A stretch of 64,000 nt of DNA from Roseobacter cerasinus (lineage in GTDB: Bacteria; Pseudomonadota; Alphaproteobacteria; Rhodobacterales; Rhodobacteraceae): positions 682,001 to 746,000 of the forward strand of contig NZ_BLIV01000001.1 of assembly GCF_009811755.1 (NCBI RefSeq), given 5' to 3'. Each line of letters starts with the position of its first letter. The stretch's first letter is position 1. The position numbers were made by a program, and so were the translations under genes. The notes under the pieces are model-generated. The model made no database searches. It was not told the DNA's origin and saw only the letters and a list, made by a program, of their open reading frames with translations. Shown in pieces: positions 56,933 to 64,000 of this stretch.

Positions 56933-57190
56933 TCAGGCGTTCGAGCTGTCGGCCTCATCATCGCGCGCCTGAAGGGCCGCCAGCCAGCGGTCCACCAGCA
57001 GAATGGGGGCCAACACAATGGTCCAGCCCGCCGCATTCAGCACGGTGAAGACGATTTTCAGATCGCGCGGCATGTCAGAGAACCACATAAACACATGTGC
57101 CACGATGATCAGGCACAACATCACAGTCACAAGAAAAACGCGCGAGCCCCGGTCGGGTGTGTGCTCTTCCTCTACCATAACGGGAATCAT
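56933..57190 (-). CDS. Small two-helix membrane protein
   Basis: An 85-residue protein from the ATG at 57190, or 81 from 57178. Two hydrophobic segments (VFLVTVMLCLIIVAHVFMWF and VFTVLNAAGWTIVLAPILLV) are joined by a short charged turn. The acidic tail ends DDEADSSNA. It begins 38 bp after pheS and is probably co-transcribed. Function unknown. Confidence 0.65.
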   Translation of the reverse strand: MIPVMVEEEHTPDRGSRVFLVTVMLCLIIVAHVFMWFSDMPRDLKIVFTVLNAAGWTIVLAPILLVDRWLAALQARDDEADSSNA

Positions 57191-57227
57191 AACACGGTTT
57201 TCCCAGCCCGTCGACAATTCTCGATAG

Positions 57228-58301
57228 CTACCGGCTCAGGCCGCCATGCAAGGTGGGTTGGTCCAGGCTGGCAAAGCCGTAGTGGCGCAGCCAGCGCAGA
57301 TCGGAATCGAAGAAGGCGCGCAGATCCGGGATGCCGTATTTCAGCATCGCAATCCGGTCGATCCCCATGCCAAAGGCAAAGCCCTGCCAGCTCTCGGGGT
57401 CGATTCCGCCGGCCTTCAGCACCTTGGGGTGCACCATGCCGGAGCCCAAGATTTCAAGCCAATCGTCGCCCTCGCCCACCTTGAGCGTGCCGCCTTCCCA
57501 GGAACAGCGGATGTCGACCTCCGCTGATGGCTCGGTGAAGGGGAAATGCGAGGCGCGAAAACGCAGATCGACCCCGTCGACCTCAAAAAACGCCTTCACG
57601 AACTCCTCCAGAACCCATTTCAGGTTCGCCATGGAGATATCACGGTCTATCGCCAGCCCTTCGACCTGATGGAACATCGGCGTGTGGGTGTGGTCATAGT
57701 CAGCGCGGTAGACGCCGCCGGGGCAGATGATGCGCATCGGCGCGCCCATCGCCTCCATCGAGCGGATTTGCACTGGTGAAGTATGAGTGCGCAGCACATG
57801 CGGCGGACGATTGTCACCCTCGGCGCGGTGCATATAGAACGTATCCATCTCGGCCCGCGCGGGGTGATGGCCGGGGATGTTCAGCGCATCGAAGTTGTAC
57901 CAATCGGTGTCGATGCGCGGGCCTTCGGCCACGCTGAACCCCATTTCGGCAAAGATCGCGGTGACCTCTTCGGTGACCTGGCTGATGGGATGGATGGTGC
58001 CGCGCGGACGGCTGCGCGCCGGCAGGGTGACGTCGAGCCACTCCTCGCGGAGCCGCGCATCGAGCGCCGCGTCCGCGAGGGCCGCCTTTTTGGCGGCCAG
58101 CGCCGAGTTGATCTCGTTCTTCAAGGCATTCAGCGCCGGACCTGCGACTTGCCGCTCTTCAGGTGTCATCCCACCCAGCTCGCGCATTTTCAGCGCGACC
58201 TCACCTTTTTTGCCAACGGCAGCAAGCCGAATGGTCTCCAGCGTCGCCTCATCTCCGGCCCCGGCAATCTGGGTCAGGTATTTTTGCTTGAGATCGTCCA
58301 T
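57228..58301 (-). CDS. pheS: Phenylalanyl-tRNA synthetase alpha subunit
   Basis: A 357-residue catalytic alpha subunit. The ATG at 58301 ([20 protein letters not shown]) begins the N-terminal coiled coil. Class II motifs appear in [38 protein letters not shown], and [18 protein letters not shown]. It is the first gene of pheS, small membrane protein, esterase, pheT. Confidence 0.96.
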   Translation of the reverse strand: MDDLKQKYLTQIAGAGDEATLETIRLAAVGKKGEVALKMRELGGMTPEERQVAGPALNALKNEINSALAAKKAALADAALDARLREEWLDVTLPARSRPRGTIHPISQVTEEVTAIFAEMGFSVAEGPRIDTDWYNFDALNIPGHHPARAEMDTFYMHRAEGDNRPPHVLRTHTSPVQIRSMEAMGAPMRIICPGGVYRADYDHTHTPMFHQVEGLAIDRDISMANLKWVLEEFVKAFFEVDGVDLRFRASHFPFTEPSAEVDIRCSWEGGTLKVGEGDDWLEILGSGMVHPKVLKAGGIDPESWQGFAFGMGIDRIAMLKYGIPDLRAFFDSDLRWLRHYGFASLDQPTLHGGLSR

Positions 58302-58371
58302 CTTTGCCTCGCGCGTCCTCGTCGCGGAGGTGCTAGCAGACTGGCCGCTGAATGCAAGATCGGTGCGCGGC

Positions 58372-59124
58372 TCAAGGTAAGCGTCGGTGCAGAAAGCTGT
58401 TGATGGCCTCGCGCAGCCCGTCGGGGTTGTCGATGTGCAACATATGGCCACCGCCCAGCATGACATGCTCGGCCCTCGGCACCTGTGCTGCAATGAGAGC
58501 CGCGCCACGATGCGTGGCCCGGTTGCGCCGCCCGGTGATGACCAATGTTGGCACCGTGATCTCCGCAAGATGAGCGCGCCCGTCATAGGCCAAGGCAGCA
58601 TAGAGAGCTTGAGACAAGCTGCGTTTCGAGTGGCGGGCCAACTGCGCGCGCATCTCGTTGCGCGCCTGCCCCCGTTCGCCCAGCCCCGAGAGCCAGGCCA
58701 GCAGTTTTGGGGACAAATGCGAAAAGATACCGGCGGCCAGTTGCGCCGAGACACGCTGAAACCACGTGTCGCGGACGGTCGGCACTGCTTCGACGATGAT
58801 CAGCGCCGCGATCCGCCCGGGCGCGCGTGCAGCCATGTCGAGCGCGACCATACCCCCCAAGGAGTGGCCAATCAGAACACAGCCCTCCGGCATGTCGTGT
58901 AGCAGGACCTCAGCAAAGCCTTCGACGCGCGGCGGGTCAATCTGCGGCGCAGCGCCATGACCCGGCAGATCAGGCGTTTGAGCCTTGGGCAGATCTTGCG
59001 TGATGTCTTGCCAGGTGCTGCCGGAGAGGCCCGCTCCATGTATCCAGACGCTGGGATATTCCCGCAATAGATCTGCCGCAGCAAGGGTCTGTTTTTCCGA
59101 GCCATTATTCTGAGAAGTGGTCAT
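58372..59124 (-). CDS. Alpha/beta hydrolase
   Basis: A 250-residue hydrolase without a signal peptide. The nucleophile elbow is [11 protein letters not shown] with the oxyanion region [12 protein letters not shown]; the catalytic His is in [14 protein letters not shown]. The ATG at 59124 is preferred over a longer reading. Sequence is close to MhpC-like esterases/lactonases. Substrate unknown. Confidence 0.87.
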   Translation of the reverse strand: MTTSQNNGSEKQTLAAADLLREYPSVWIHGAGLSGSTWQDITQDLPKAQTPDLPGHGAAPQIDPPRVEGFAEVLLHDMPEGCVLIGHSLGGMVALDMAARAPGRIAALIIVEAVPTVRDTWFQRVSAQLAAGIFSHLSPKLLAWLSGLGERGQARNEMRAQLARHSKRSLSQALYAALAYDGRAHLAEITVPTLVITGRRNRATHRGAALIAAQVPRAEHVMLGGGHMLHIDNPDGLREAINSFLHRRLP

Positions 59125-59140
59125 TGCCCAATCCGCCAAA

Positions 59141-59165
59141 GTTTTGCGCTTGTCTGGCGCAAAAC
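59141..59165. terminator. Inverted repeat between GMC and hydrolase genes
   Basis: GTTTTGCGC (59141-59149) and GCGCAAAAC (59157-59165) form a perfect 9-bp stem with a 7-nt loop, 17 bp before the hydrolase start. It may stop transcription from the GMC genes or act as an operator for the hydrolase. Confidence 0.45.
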
Positions 59166-59288
59166 CGCAGGCCACGAAAGATCCAAAGGGCGTTTCGGAT
59201 GAAACCGATAGAAGCCCAGACAAGGCGTCAAGGGCCTGCTGCGACGGACGCCGCTGGATCAGGCGCCCTTCGCATCTGCGTCACCGGG

Positions 59289-60857
59289 TCACAGTGATTG
59301 CGCGGACATCTCGCGCGCCAGATGGTCCGCCTGACGGATTGCTAAGGCCACAATGGTCAGCGTCGGGTTCTCCGCCGCTCCGGTCGTGAACTGTGAGCCA
59401 TCAGAGATGAACAGGTTCTTGATGTCATGGGTCTGGCCCCATTTGTTCACCACCCCGTCGCGCGCATTCTCCGACATCCGGTTGGTGCCCAAGTTATGCG
59501 TCGAGGGGTACGGCGGCGTCGGGAAGGTGCGCGTGGCCCCCACCGCGTCATAGACCGCAGCGCCCTGCTGGAAGGCATGATCCCGCATGGCCCGATCGTT
59601 CGGGTGGTCGCTGTAATGCACGTTGGCCACCGGCATGCCATATTGGTCTTTGACGTCGTGGTTGAGCGTCACGCGGTTGGTCTCCTGCGGCATATCCTCA
59701 CCCACGATCCACATGCCCGCCATGTTCTCGTATTGGTCGAGCGCGGATGTGAACTCGCGCCCCCAGGCGCCGGGGTCGAGGAAGGCGGCCATGAAGGGCA
59801 GCCCGAGGCTAAGCGTTTCCAGCTCATAGCCACCAACAAACCCGCGTGACGGATCATGCCGAGATTCGTCCTGGATGATCCCCGCCATGGTCGTGCCGCG
59901 CCACATCTTCACCGGCTTGTCAAAGACCGCATAGACCGAGCCTGTGAGGTGCCGCATGTAGTTGCGCCCAACCTGGCCAGAGCTATTGGCCAGCCCATCG
60001 GGATACATGGACGTAGCAGAGTTCAGCAGCAACCGGGGGCTCTCGAAGGAGTTGCCCGCCACGCAGACCACACGTGCCATCTGCTTGTGCTCATTGCCGT
60101 CCGCATCCGCATAGACCACGCCGTTCACGAGGCCATCGTCGCCATGCTCGATGCGCAGCACGTGGGCGCGCTCCCGCACTTCCAGGTTGCCGGTCGCCTC
60201 GCCCTGCGGGATGTCGGTATAGGCCGCCGACCACTTGGCACCCCATTTGCAACCCTGGAAGCAGAAGCCGGTCTGCTGGCACATCTGCCGGTCGCCGTCA
60301 GCGCTGTTGATCGCCATGCGGCCCGTGTGCACCTGTTCGTACCCCAGCGCCTTCGCGCCCGCCTCGAACACCTTGTAGTTGTTGTTGCCGGGCAGGCCCG
60401 CGTTGCCGTTGGTCCGCGTGACGTTCAGCTTCTTCTCGGCCAGATCGTACCACGGGTCCATCTCCTCGGCATCGATGGGCCAGTCGAGCAGGTTCGCGCC
60501 CTGTACGTTGCCGTATGTTTGCGCCGCCTTCCACTCATGCGGCTGGAACCGCAATGAAGCGCCCGCCCAATGGGTTGTGGTCCCGCCCACTGCCTTCACG
60601 ATCCACGCAGGCAGGCCCGAAAAATCCTTCGCCACGCGCCAGTCTCCAGACGTCGTGCGCGGATCGAGCCAGGACAGTCGGCCAAAAGCCTCCCACTCGT
60701 CATTCACGTAGTCTTCGGGCAGGTAGCGCCCGCCCGCTTCCAGCGCCACGACGCTCACGCCCTTCTGTGCCAATTCATTTGCCAGCACGCCGCCGCCCGC
60801 GCCCGTGCCGATTACTACGACGACAGATGCGTCACTCAATTCAAAAGGTGCAGCCAT
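59289..60857 (-). CDS. GMC-family FAD oxidoreductase, gluconate/sugar dehydrogenase-like
   Basis: A 522-residue GMC flavoprotein. The FAD motif VVVIGTGAGGGVLANELAQK, the CQQTGFCFQGCKWGAKW cysteine stretch, and the C-terminal FISDGSQFTTGAAENPTLTI are clear. It has no export signal of its own and could ride out with the Tat-signal subunit encoded 25 bp upstream. That pairing matches membrane gluconate/sorbitol-type dehydrogenases. No cytochrome subunit is present in the cluster. Substrate not determined. Confidence 0.9.
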   Translation of the reverse strand: MAAPFELSDASVVVVIGTGAGGGVLANELAQKGVSVVALEAGGRYLPEDYVNDEWEAFGRLSWLDPRTTSGDWRVAKDFSGLPAWIVKAVGGTTTHWAGASLRFQPHEWKAAQTYGNVQGANLLDWPIDAEEMDPWYDLAEKKLNVTRTNGNAGLPGNNNYKVFEAGAKALGYEQVHTGRMAINSADGDRQMCQQTGFCFQGCKWGAKWSAAYTDIPQGEATGNLEVRERAHVLRIEHGDDGLVNGVVYADADGNEHKQMARVVCVAGNSFESPRLLLNSATSMYPDGLANSSGQVGRNYMRHLTGSVYAVFDKPVKMWRGTTMAGIIQDESRHDPSRGFVGGYELETLSLGLPFMAAFLDPGAWGREFTSALDQYENMAGMWIVGEDMPQETNRVTLNHDVKDQYGMPVANVHYSDHPNDRAMRDHAFQQGAAVYDAVGATRTFPTPPYPSTHNLGTNRMSENARDGVVNKWGQTHDIKNLFISDGSQFTTGAAENPTLTIVALAIRQADHLAREMSAQSL

Positions 60858-60882
60858 AATCTCTCTCCTCCCAGGCTATGGC

Positions 60883-61407
60883 TCAAAGCCAGGTGATGTC
60901 GTCGAAACCGCGGTCCAGATAACCGCCTTGGCTGAAGGATTCGCCCTCATAGCCAAAGATCGGCCAGACCGCTTTCTGGTTGTAGAGGCCGGTCACCAAC
61001 CCGCCGCGCACCTTCTGAAAGAACGGACTCTGCTCAACCTGACGCAGGATATCCACGCGGTCGCGCTCCCAGCCCACATCGAGATAGCTGGCAAAGCCCT
61101 TGCCCTGCGCAGCCCCGTCGAGAATTGCAATACCCACCTCGACCTCTTCCGCCGCCTCGGGCGTGTCATAGCCTTTCACGGCCACGACGTAGTATTCATC
61201 GCTGACTTTGTCGTGCGGGTAGATATCCCGCGCCATCTGCACCAGCGTGGCCATGGTGCGCGGCTGCAGCGTGCTGGTCTCCGTGGCCCAGGCCGCATCG
61301 GCACCGGCAAGATAGCCTGTGCCGACCACAAATGCGCTGCCGGCGGCGGCGCTGTTTTTCAGCAGCTGGCGCCGGGTCATAGCCCTTGGCTTGCTTTGAA
61401 TGTTCAT
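60883..61407 (-). CDS. Tat-exported small subunit (gluconate 2-dehydrogenase subunit 3 type)
   Basis: A 174-residue protein with a twin-arginine signal (MTRRQLLKNSAAAGSAFVVG). The mature part (LVQMARDIYPHDKVSDEYYV) fits the gluconate dehydrogenase subunit 3 family, which escorts the folded flavoprotein through Tat. It lies 25 bp ahead of the GMC gene. The ATG at 61407 fits the signal. Confidence 0.87.
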   Translation of the reverse strand: MNIQSKPRAMTRRQLLKNSAAAGSAFVVGTGYLAGADAAWATETSTLQPRTMATLVQMARDIYPHDKVSDEYYVVAVKGYDTPEAAEEVEVGIAILDGAAQGKGFASYLDVGWERDRVDILRQVEQSPFFQKVRGGLVTGLYNQKAVWPIFGYEGESFSQGGYLDRGFDDITWL

Positions 61408-61449
61408 CGAGTCTCCTCCCTCTGTCATGAACGTGATGAGCGCGTGCGC

Positions 61450-61845
61450 TCAGAGAAACCGCCCGCTGCGCTCCAGAACCTCGATCTGGTAGCCATCCGG
61501 GTCGGCGACGAAAAAGAACTTGCCTACGAGTTTTCCATCCGGGGCAAATTCGACAATTTTGCGGGGGGCGAGGCCAGCGGCCTCAAACCGGGCATGCTCG
61601 GCCTCCAGGTTCTCGACCGAGACGGCAAGATGGCCGTAACCGTCACCCAGATCATACGGCTCCGTACGGTCTTTGTTGATGGTCAACTCCACCTCGAAGG
61701 GCGTCTCGGGGTTCGACAGGTAGACCAGTGTGAAGTCCGTGAAATCAAGCCTGTCCGCGACCTCCAGCCCAAAGGCTTCGCGGTAGAATGCAACCGACTT
61801 TTCCTCGTCGATCACACGGATCATGCTGTGGATGGCTTTGGCCAA
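61450..61845 (-). CDS. Glyoxalase I-like VOC protein
   Basis: A 131-residue VOC protein resembling lactoylglutathione lyase. HSMIRVIDEEKSVAFYREAF, GYGHLAVSVENLEAEHARFE and FFVADPDGYQIEVLE hold the usual His and Glu metal ligands. It may detoxify methylglyoxal, but the substrate is not proven. It precedes the Tat subunit gene by 42 bp. Confidence 0.88.
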   Translation of the reverse strand: MAKAIHSMIRVIDEEKSVAFYREAFGLEVADRLDFTDFTLVYLSNPETPFEVELTINKDRTEPYDLGDGYGHLAVSVENLEAEHARFEAAGLAPRKIVEFAPDGKLVGKFFFVADPDGYQIEVLERSGRFL

Positions 61846-61942
61846 GGCAACCTCCCTGATGTCTTGCCGTTCGTCTCAGCAAAGCACCGGGGGCGGCGTG
61901 CGGGTAGTAGCGGGCTACTACGTCGTTCCATTTCTGGGCGCG

Positions 61943-62236
61943 CTACTCCGCGGCCAGATGCGTCACGTCCCGGTCTGTCTTGCGGTCGAGATACAGCAGG
62001 CAGGCGCAGCGCAGCAGAGAAGAAAAGTTCTTAGGTTCGCCTTTCTCTTCGAGCACCTCACTGTGCAGGGTCGAAATGAAGGCCGGGGTCGTCATCTCAT
62101 TCATCTCCGCGATTTCATCGAGGATTCGCCAAAAGCTGTTTTCAAGCCGGATGCTGGTGCTCTGGCCGTTCAGCCGCAGCCGCCGGGTCTGCAACTCGTA
62201 ACGGTCGGGGTCCTGGCTGGCAAAAATCTTGCACAT
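61943..62236 (-). CDS. Ribbon-helix-helix domain protein
   Basis: A 97-residue protein. RRLRLNGQSTSIRLENSFWR supplies the beta strand and first helix of an RHH fold and EIAEMNEMTTPAFISTLHSE the second. It is probably a dimeric DNA-binding protein, and the neighbouring VOC and dehydrogenase genes are candidate targets. The ATG at 62236 follows GGGAGGAC. Confidence 0.85.
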   Translation of the reverse strand: MCKIFASQDPDRYELQTRRLRLNGQSTSIRLENSFWRILDEIAEMNEMTTPAFISTLHSEVLEEKGEPKNFSSLLRCACLLYLDRKTDRDVTHLAAE

Positions 62237-62375
62237 TGTCGTGTCCTCCCGCGCGATGCGCGTGCGGGGGCACCCGGATACGTCGCGGGCAGCCCTAGTC
62301 GCGTATCTGTCTCTTATTGGGTTGGAGTATATGAGGCGCGCCGCATCATGTTGAGTCCTCAATTGGTCGGGGCTG

Positions 62376-62765
62376 TCAGCTGGCGATATGCACCTTCCAC
62401 CACTTCGGGCGCGGCGTGACATAGGAATGCGCGCCGGGGGCGAATTCCTTGTAGTGCCCCTTGTCAAAGGCGCCAAGCAACAGGGCCACCACCGGGTGAT
62501 CATCCATCGCGCCAAGGCTGCTGCCACAGGCGGGGCAGAAGGCGCGCGATGAGGCCTCGGACGAGCGATAGGTGGCGGGCGCGCCGCCGGGGCCGGTCCA
62601 GCGCACCCGGTCGGCGGGCAGTTCGACCCAGACGGCCGTCAGCGCGCCACTGTGCCGCTGGCACATGCGGCAGGAACAGGTGTGCGGTCTTGGGATCGGA
62701 CCGGTGGCCACGAACCGGATCGCGCCGCAGAGACAGCCACCTTCATAGACACGGGGGTTGGCCAT
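62376..62765 (-). CDS. GFA-family (CENP-V) zinc protein
   Basis: A 129-residue protein of the glutathione-dependent formaldehyde-activating family. Zinc ligands are in GGCLCGAIRF, HTCSCRMCQRHSGA and FCPACGSSLG. Some members are linked to formaldehyde, but the activity is disputed and I cannot define the substrate. It is first in the minus-strand cluster that ends with the GMC gene. Confidence 0.9.
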   Translation of the reverse strand: MANPRVYEGGCLCGAIRFVATGPIPRPHTCSCRMCQRHSGALTAVWVELPADRVRWTGPGGAPATYRSSEASSRAFCPACGSSLGAMDDHPVVALLLGAFDKGHYKEFAPGAHSYVTPRPKWWKVHIAS

Positions 62766-63033
62766 CGCTGCGCTCCTCTCACACCGGCTGGATGCTCGTT
62801 ACAGGGTTGCGCAAAGATACCGCGTTCCGGGCTGCCGAAAAGCCAAAAGGTCTTAAAATTTGCCGGATCCGGCCCCGCATTTTATGCCGCGCCACTGAAA
62901 CGCGCAGGCCCAGATGCGGCGAGCCCCCTTCAGATTTTATAGCACGCGGCCAGGAAGTCCTTAGACCTCGCCCGCCTTCGGCGTTAGTCTGACGGGCATA
63001 TGTTGGTACGATTGCCCGAAGAAAGAGTTTGAG

Positions 63034-64000
63034 ATGAAGACATTTGGCAGACGTGCGGTGCTCCTTGGCAGCGGCGCGGTGATCGGTGCGGTGGCCGCCC
63101 GCAGCTTCGACACGGACCTCACGCGCATTGCCCCCCGCATCCTAACCGAGACACCAACAGGCGAGACGATCCTAAACGACGCCAGCGAGTTGAGCGCGAC
63201 GCCTGTGCACAAGCATATCGTGATGAGTGAAGATCCGGGCGCCGCTCTGATCGACCGGCTGCGCGCGGAAATGGCCGAGGCGCGGGCCGAGGGGCGCCCG
63301 ATGAACATCGGCGCCGCGCGCCACTCCATGGGCGGGCAGGCGATCCCCCGCGATGGCCACGCCATCACCTTCGACAACGGCTTTGTCGAGATCGACAGCG
63401 CGGCGCGGAGCTATCGCACTCATGCCGGTGCGCGCTGGTCGCAGGTGATTGCAGAACTCGACCCCGCGGGTCTCTCGCCCCAGGTCATGCAGTCGAACCA
63501 CGACTTTGGCGTCGCCGCCACCTTCTGCGTGAACGCCCACGGCTGGGCGGTGCCCTTTGGCCCCATGGGGGCAACGGTCCAGGCGATCGACCTGCTGCTC
63601 CCCGATGGCGAGCTTTTGCGCTGCAGCCGCACCGAAAACCCCGAGCTCTTCGCCATGAGCATGGGCGGCTATGGGCTCACCGGCGCGATCATCGCCATGG
63701 AGGTCGCCGCCGAGCCGAACCTGCGCCTCGATCCGTCGTTCGACATCATGCCCGCCGAGGCGTTCGGCGAGGCTTTCGCGAGGGCGGTCTATGACCCGCA
63801 GGTGAACATGGCCTATGGGCGGCTCAACGTCGATCACGACACCTTCTTTGAGGAGGCCTTCATGGTCACCTACCGCCCCAGCGCGGATCAATCCGACCTA
63901 CCGCCCGCCTCCGGCTCCGGCTGGGTGTCGAAGCTCGCCAGCCGCGTCTACCGCGCGCAGCTGGGCAGCGAGGCGGGCCGCAAGCTGCGCTGGACCTTCG
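63034..64000 (+). CDS. FAD-binding (PCMH-type) oxidoreductase, partial
   Basis: Begins at the ATG at 63034 and is cut by the window edge after 322 codons. A twin-arginine-like signal (FGRRAVLLGSGAVIGAVAAR) is followed by a PCMH FAD domain. MNIGAARHSMGGQAIPRDGH is the flavin-attachment region of the vanillyl-alcohol/alditol oxidase type, and NHDFGVAATFCVNAHGWAVP and MSMGGYGLTGAIIAMEV are family blocks. The 268-bp gap before it (62766-63033) should hold its promoter. Substrate unknown. Confidence 0.88.
   Translation, partial: MKTFGRRAVLLGSGAVIGAVAARSFDTDLTRIAPRILTETPTGETILNDASELSATPVHKHIVMSEDPGAALIDRLRAEMAEARAEGRPMNIGAARHSMGGQAIPRDGHAITFDNGFVEIDSAARSYRTHAGARWSQVIAELDPAGLSPQVMQSNHDFGVAATFCVNAHGWAVPFGPMGATVQAIDLLLPDGELLRCSRTENPELFAMSMGGYGLTGAIIAMEVAAEPNLRLDPSFDIMPAEAFGEAFARAVYDPQVNMAYGRLNVDHDTFFEEAFMVTYRPSADQSDLPPASGSGWVSKLASRVYRAQLGSEAGRKLRWTF

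Overview
This is a GC-rich stretch of bacterial chromosome that reads as a marine alphaproteobacterium of the Roseobacter group (Rhodobacteraceae). The reasons are the arrangement of taurine genes (tauABC, tpa, tauR, xsc, pta) beside a three-subunit molybdoenzyme of the SoeABC sulfite-oxidising type, a Hint-domain protein of the kind common in roseobacters, and dense gene packing with many 1-4 bp start/stop overlaps. I saw no rRNA, tRNA, CRISPR array, prophage or insertion sequence.

Region 1 (1-17.3 kb) is an organosulfonate module. TauABC (minus strand; tauC runs off the left edge) imports taurine. Tpa transaminates it to sulfoacetaldehyde. Xsc cleaves that to acetyl phosphate and sulfite, Pta makes acetyl-CoA, and SoeABC is expected to oxidise the sulfite to sulfate. 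TauR, a MocR-type regulator, lies directly upstream of xsc. Two nearly matching direct-repeat sites (CTGG half-sites 23 bp apart) occur upstream of tpa and upstream of xsc. The second lies entirely inside the 3' end of tauR. Other unusual points are a domain of about 125 residues inserted in TauC, a decayed gene between tauA and tpa, and five ACCGAC/T units at an exact 11-bp period between soeA and soeB. A block of unrelated genes (an unknown membrane protein, a small lipoprotein, a DUF465 protein, PPK2) separates tpa from tauR.

Region 2 (17.3-37 kb) is mostly housekeeping: dapA, a soluble lytic transglycosylase, a DMT-family exporter, mnmD and a separate divergent MnmC2-type oxidoreductase, a VOC protein, an FMN reductase, an OmpA lipoprotein, an Ada-like repair protein, a Hint protein, nth with a PfkB kinase, rppH with a GNAT protein, fadH, a LysR regulator, and a tight operon of CinA-like, GNAT, AhpD-like and OmpA-like genes.

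Region 3 (37-52.9 kb) holds sfsA, map, rsmD with a ferredoxin-reductase-like flavoprotein, a peroxiredoxin, a chain of minus-strand genes (mscS-type channel, pterin dehydratase, DUF482 protein, glycerophosphodiesterase, RidA), mlaA-mlaC, a class A penicillin-binding protein, glnK-amtB, and an aminotransferase overlapping a 3-mercaptopyruvate sulfurtransferase.

Region 4 (52.9-64 kb) has a large near-perfect hairpin element, ytoQ, pheS and pheT separated by two small genes, an alpha/beta hydrolase, and a minus-strand set of a GMC oxidoreductase, a Tat-exported small subunit, a VOC protein, a ribbon-helix-helix protein and a GFA-family protein. A Tat-type FAD-binding oxidoreductase is cut by the right edge.
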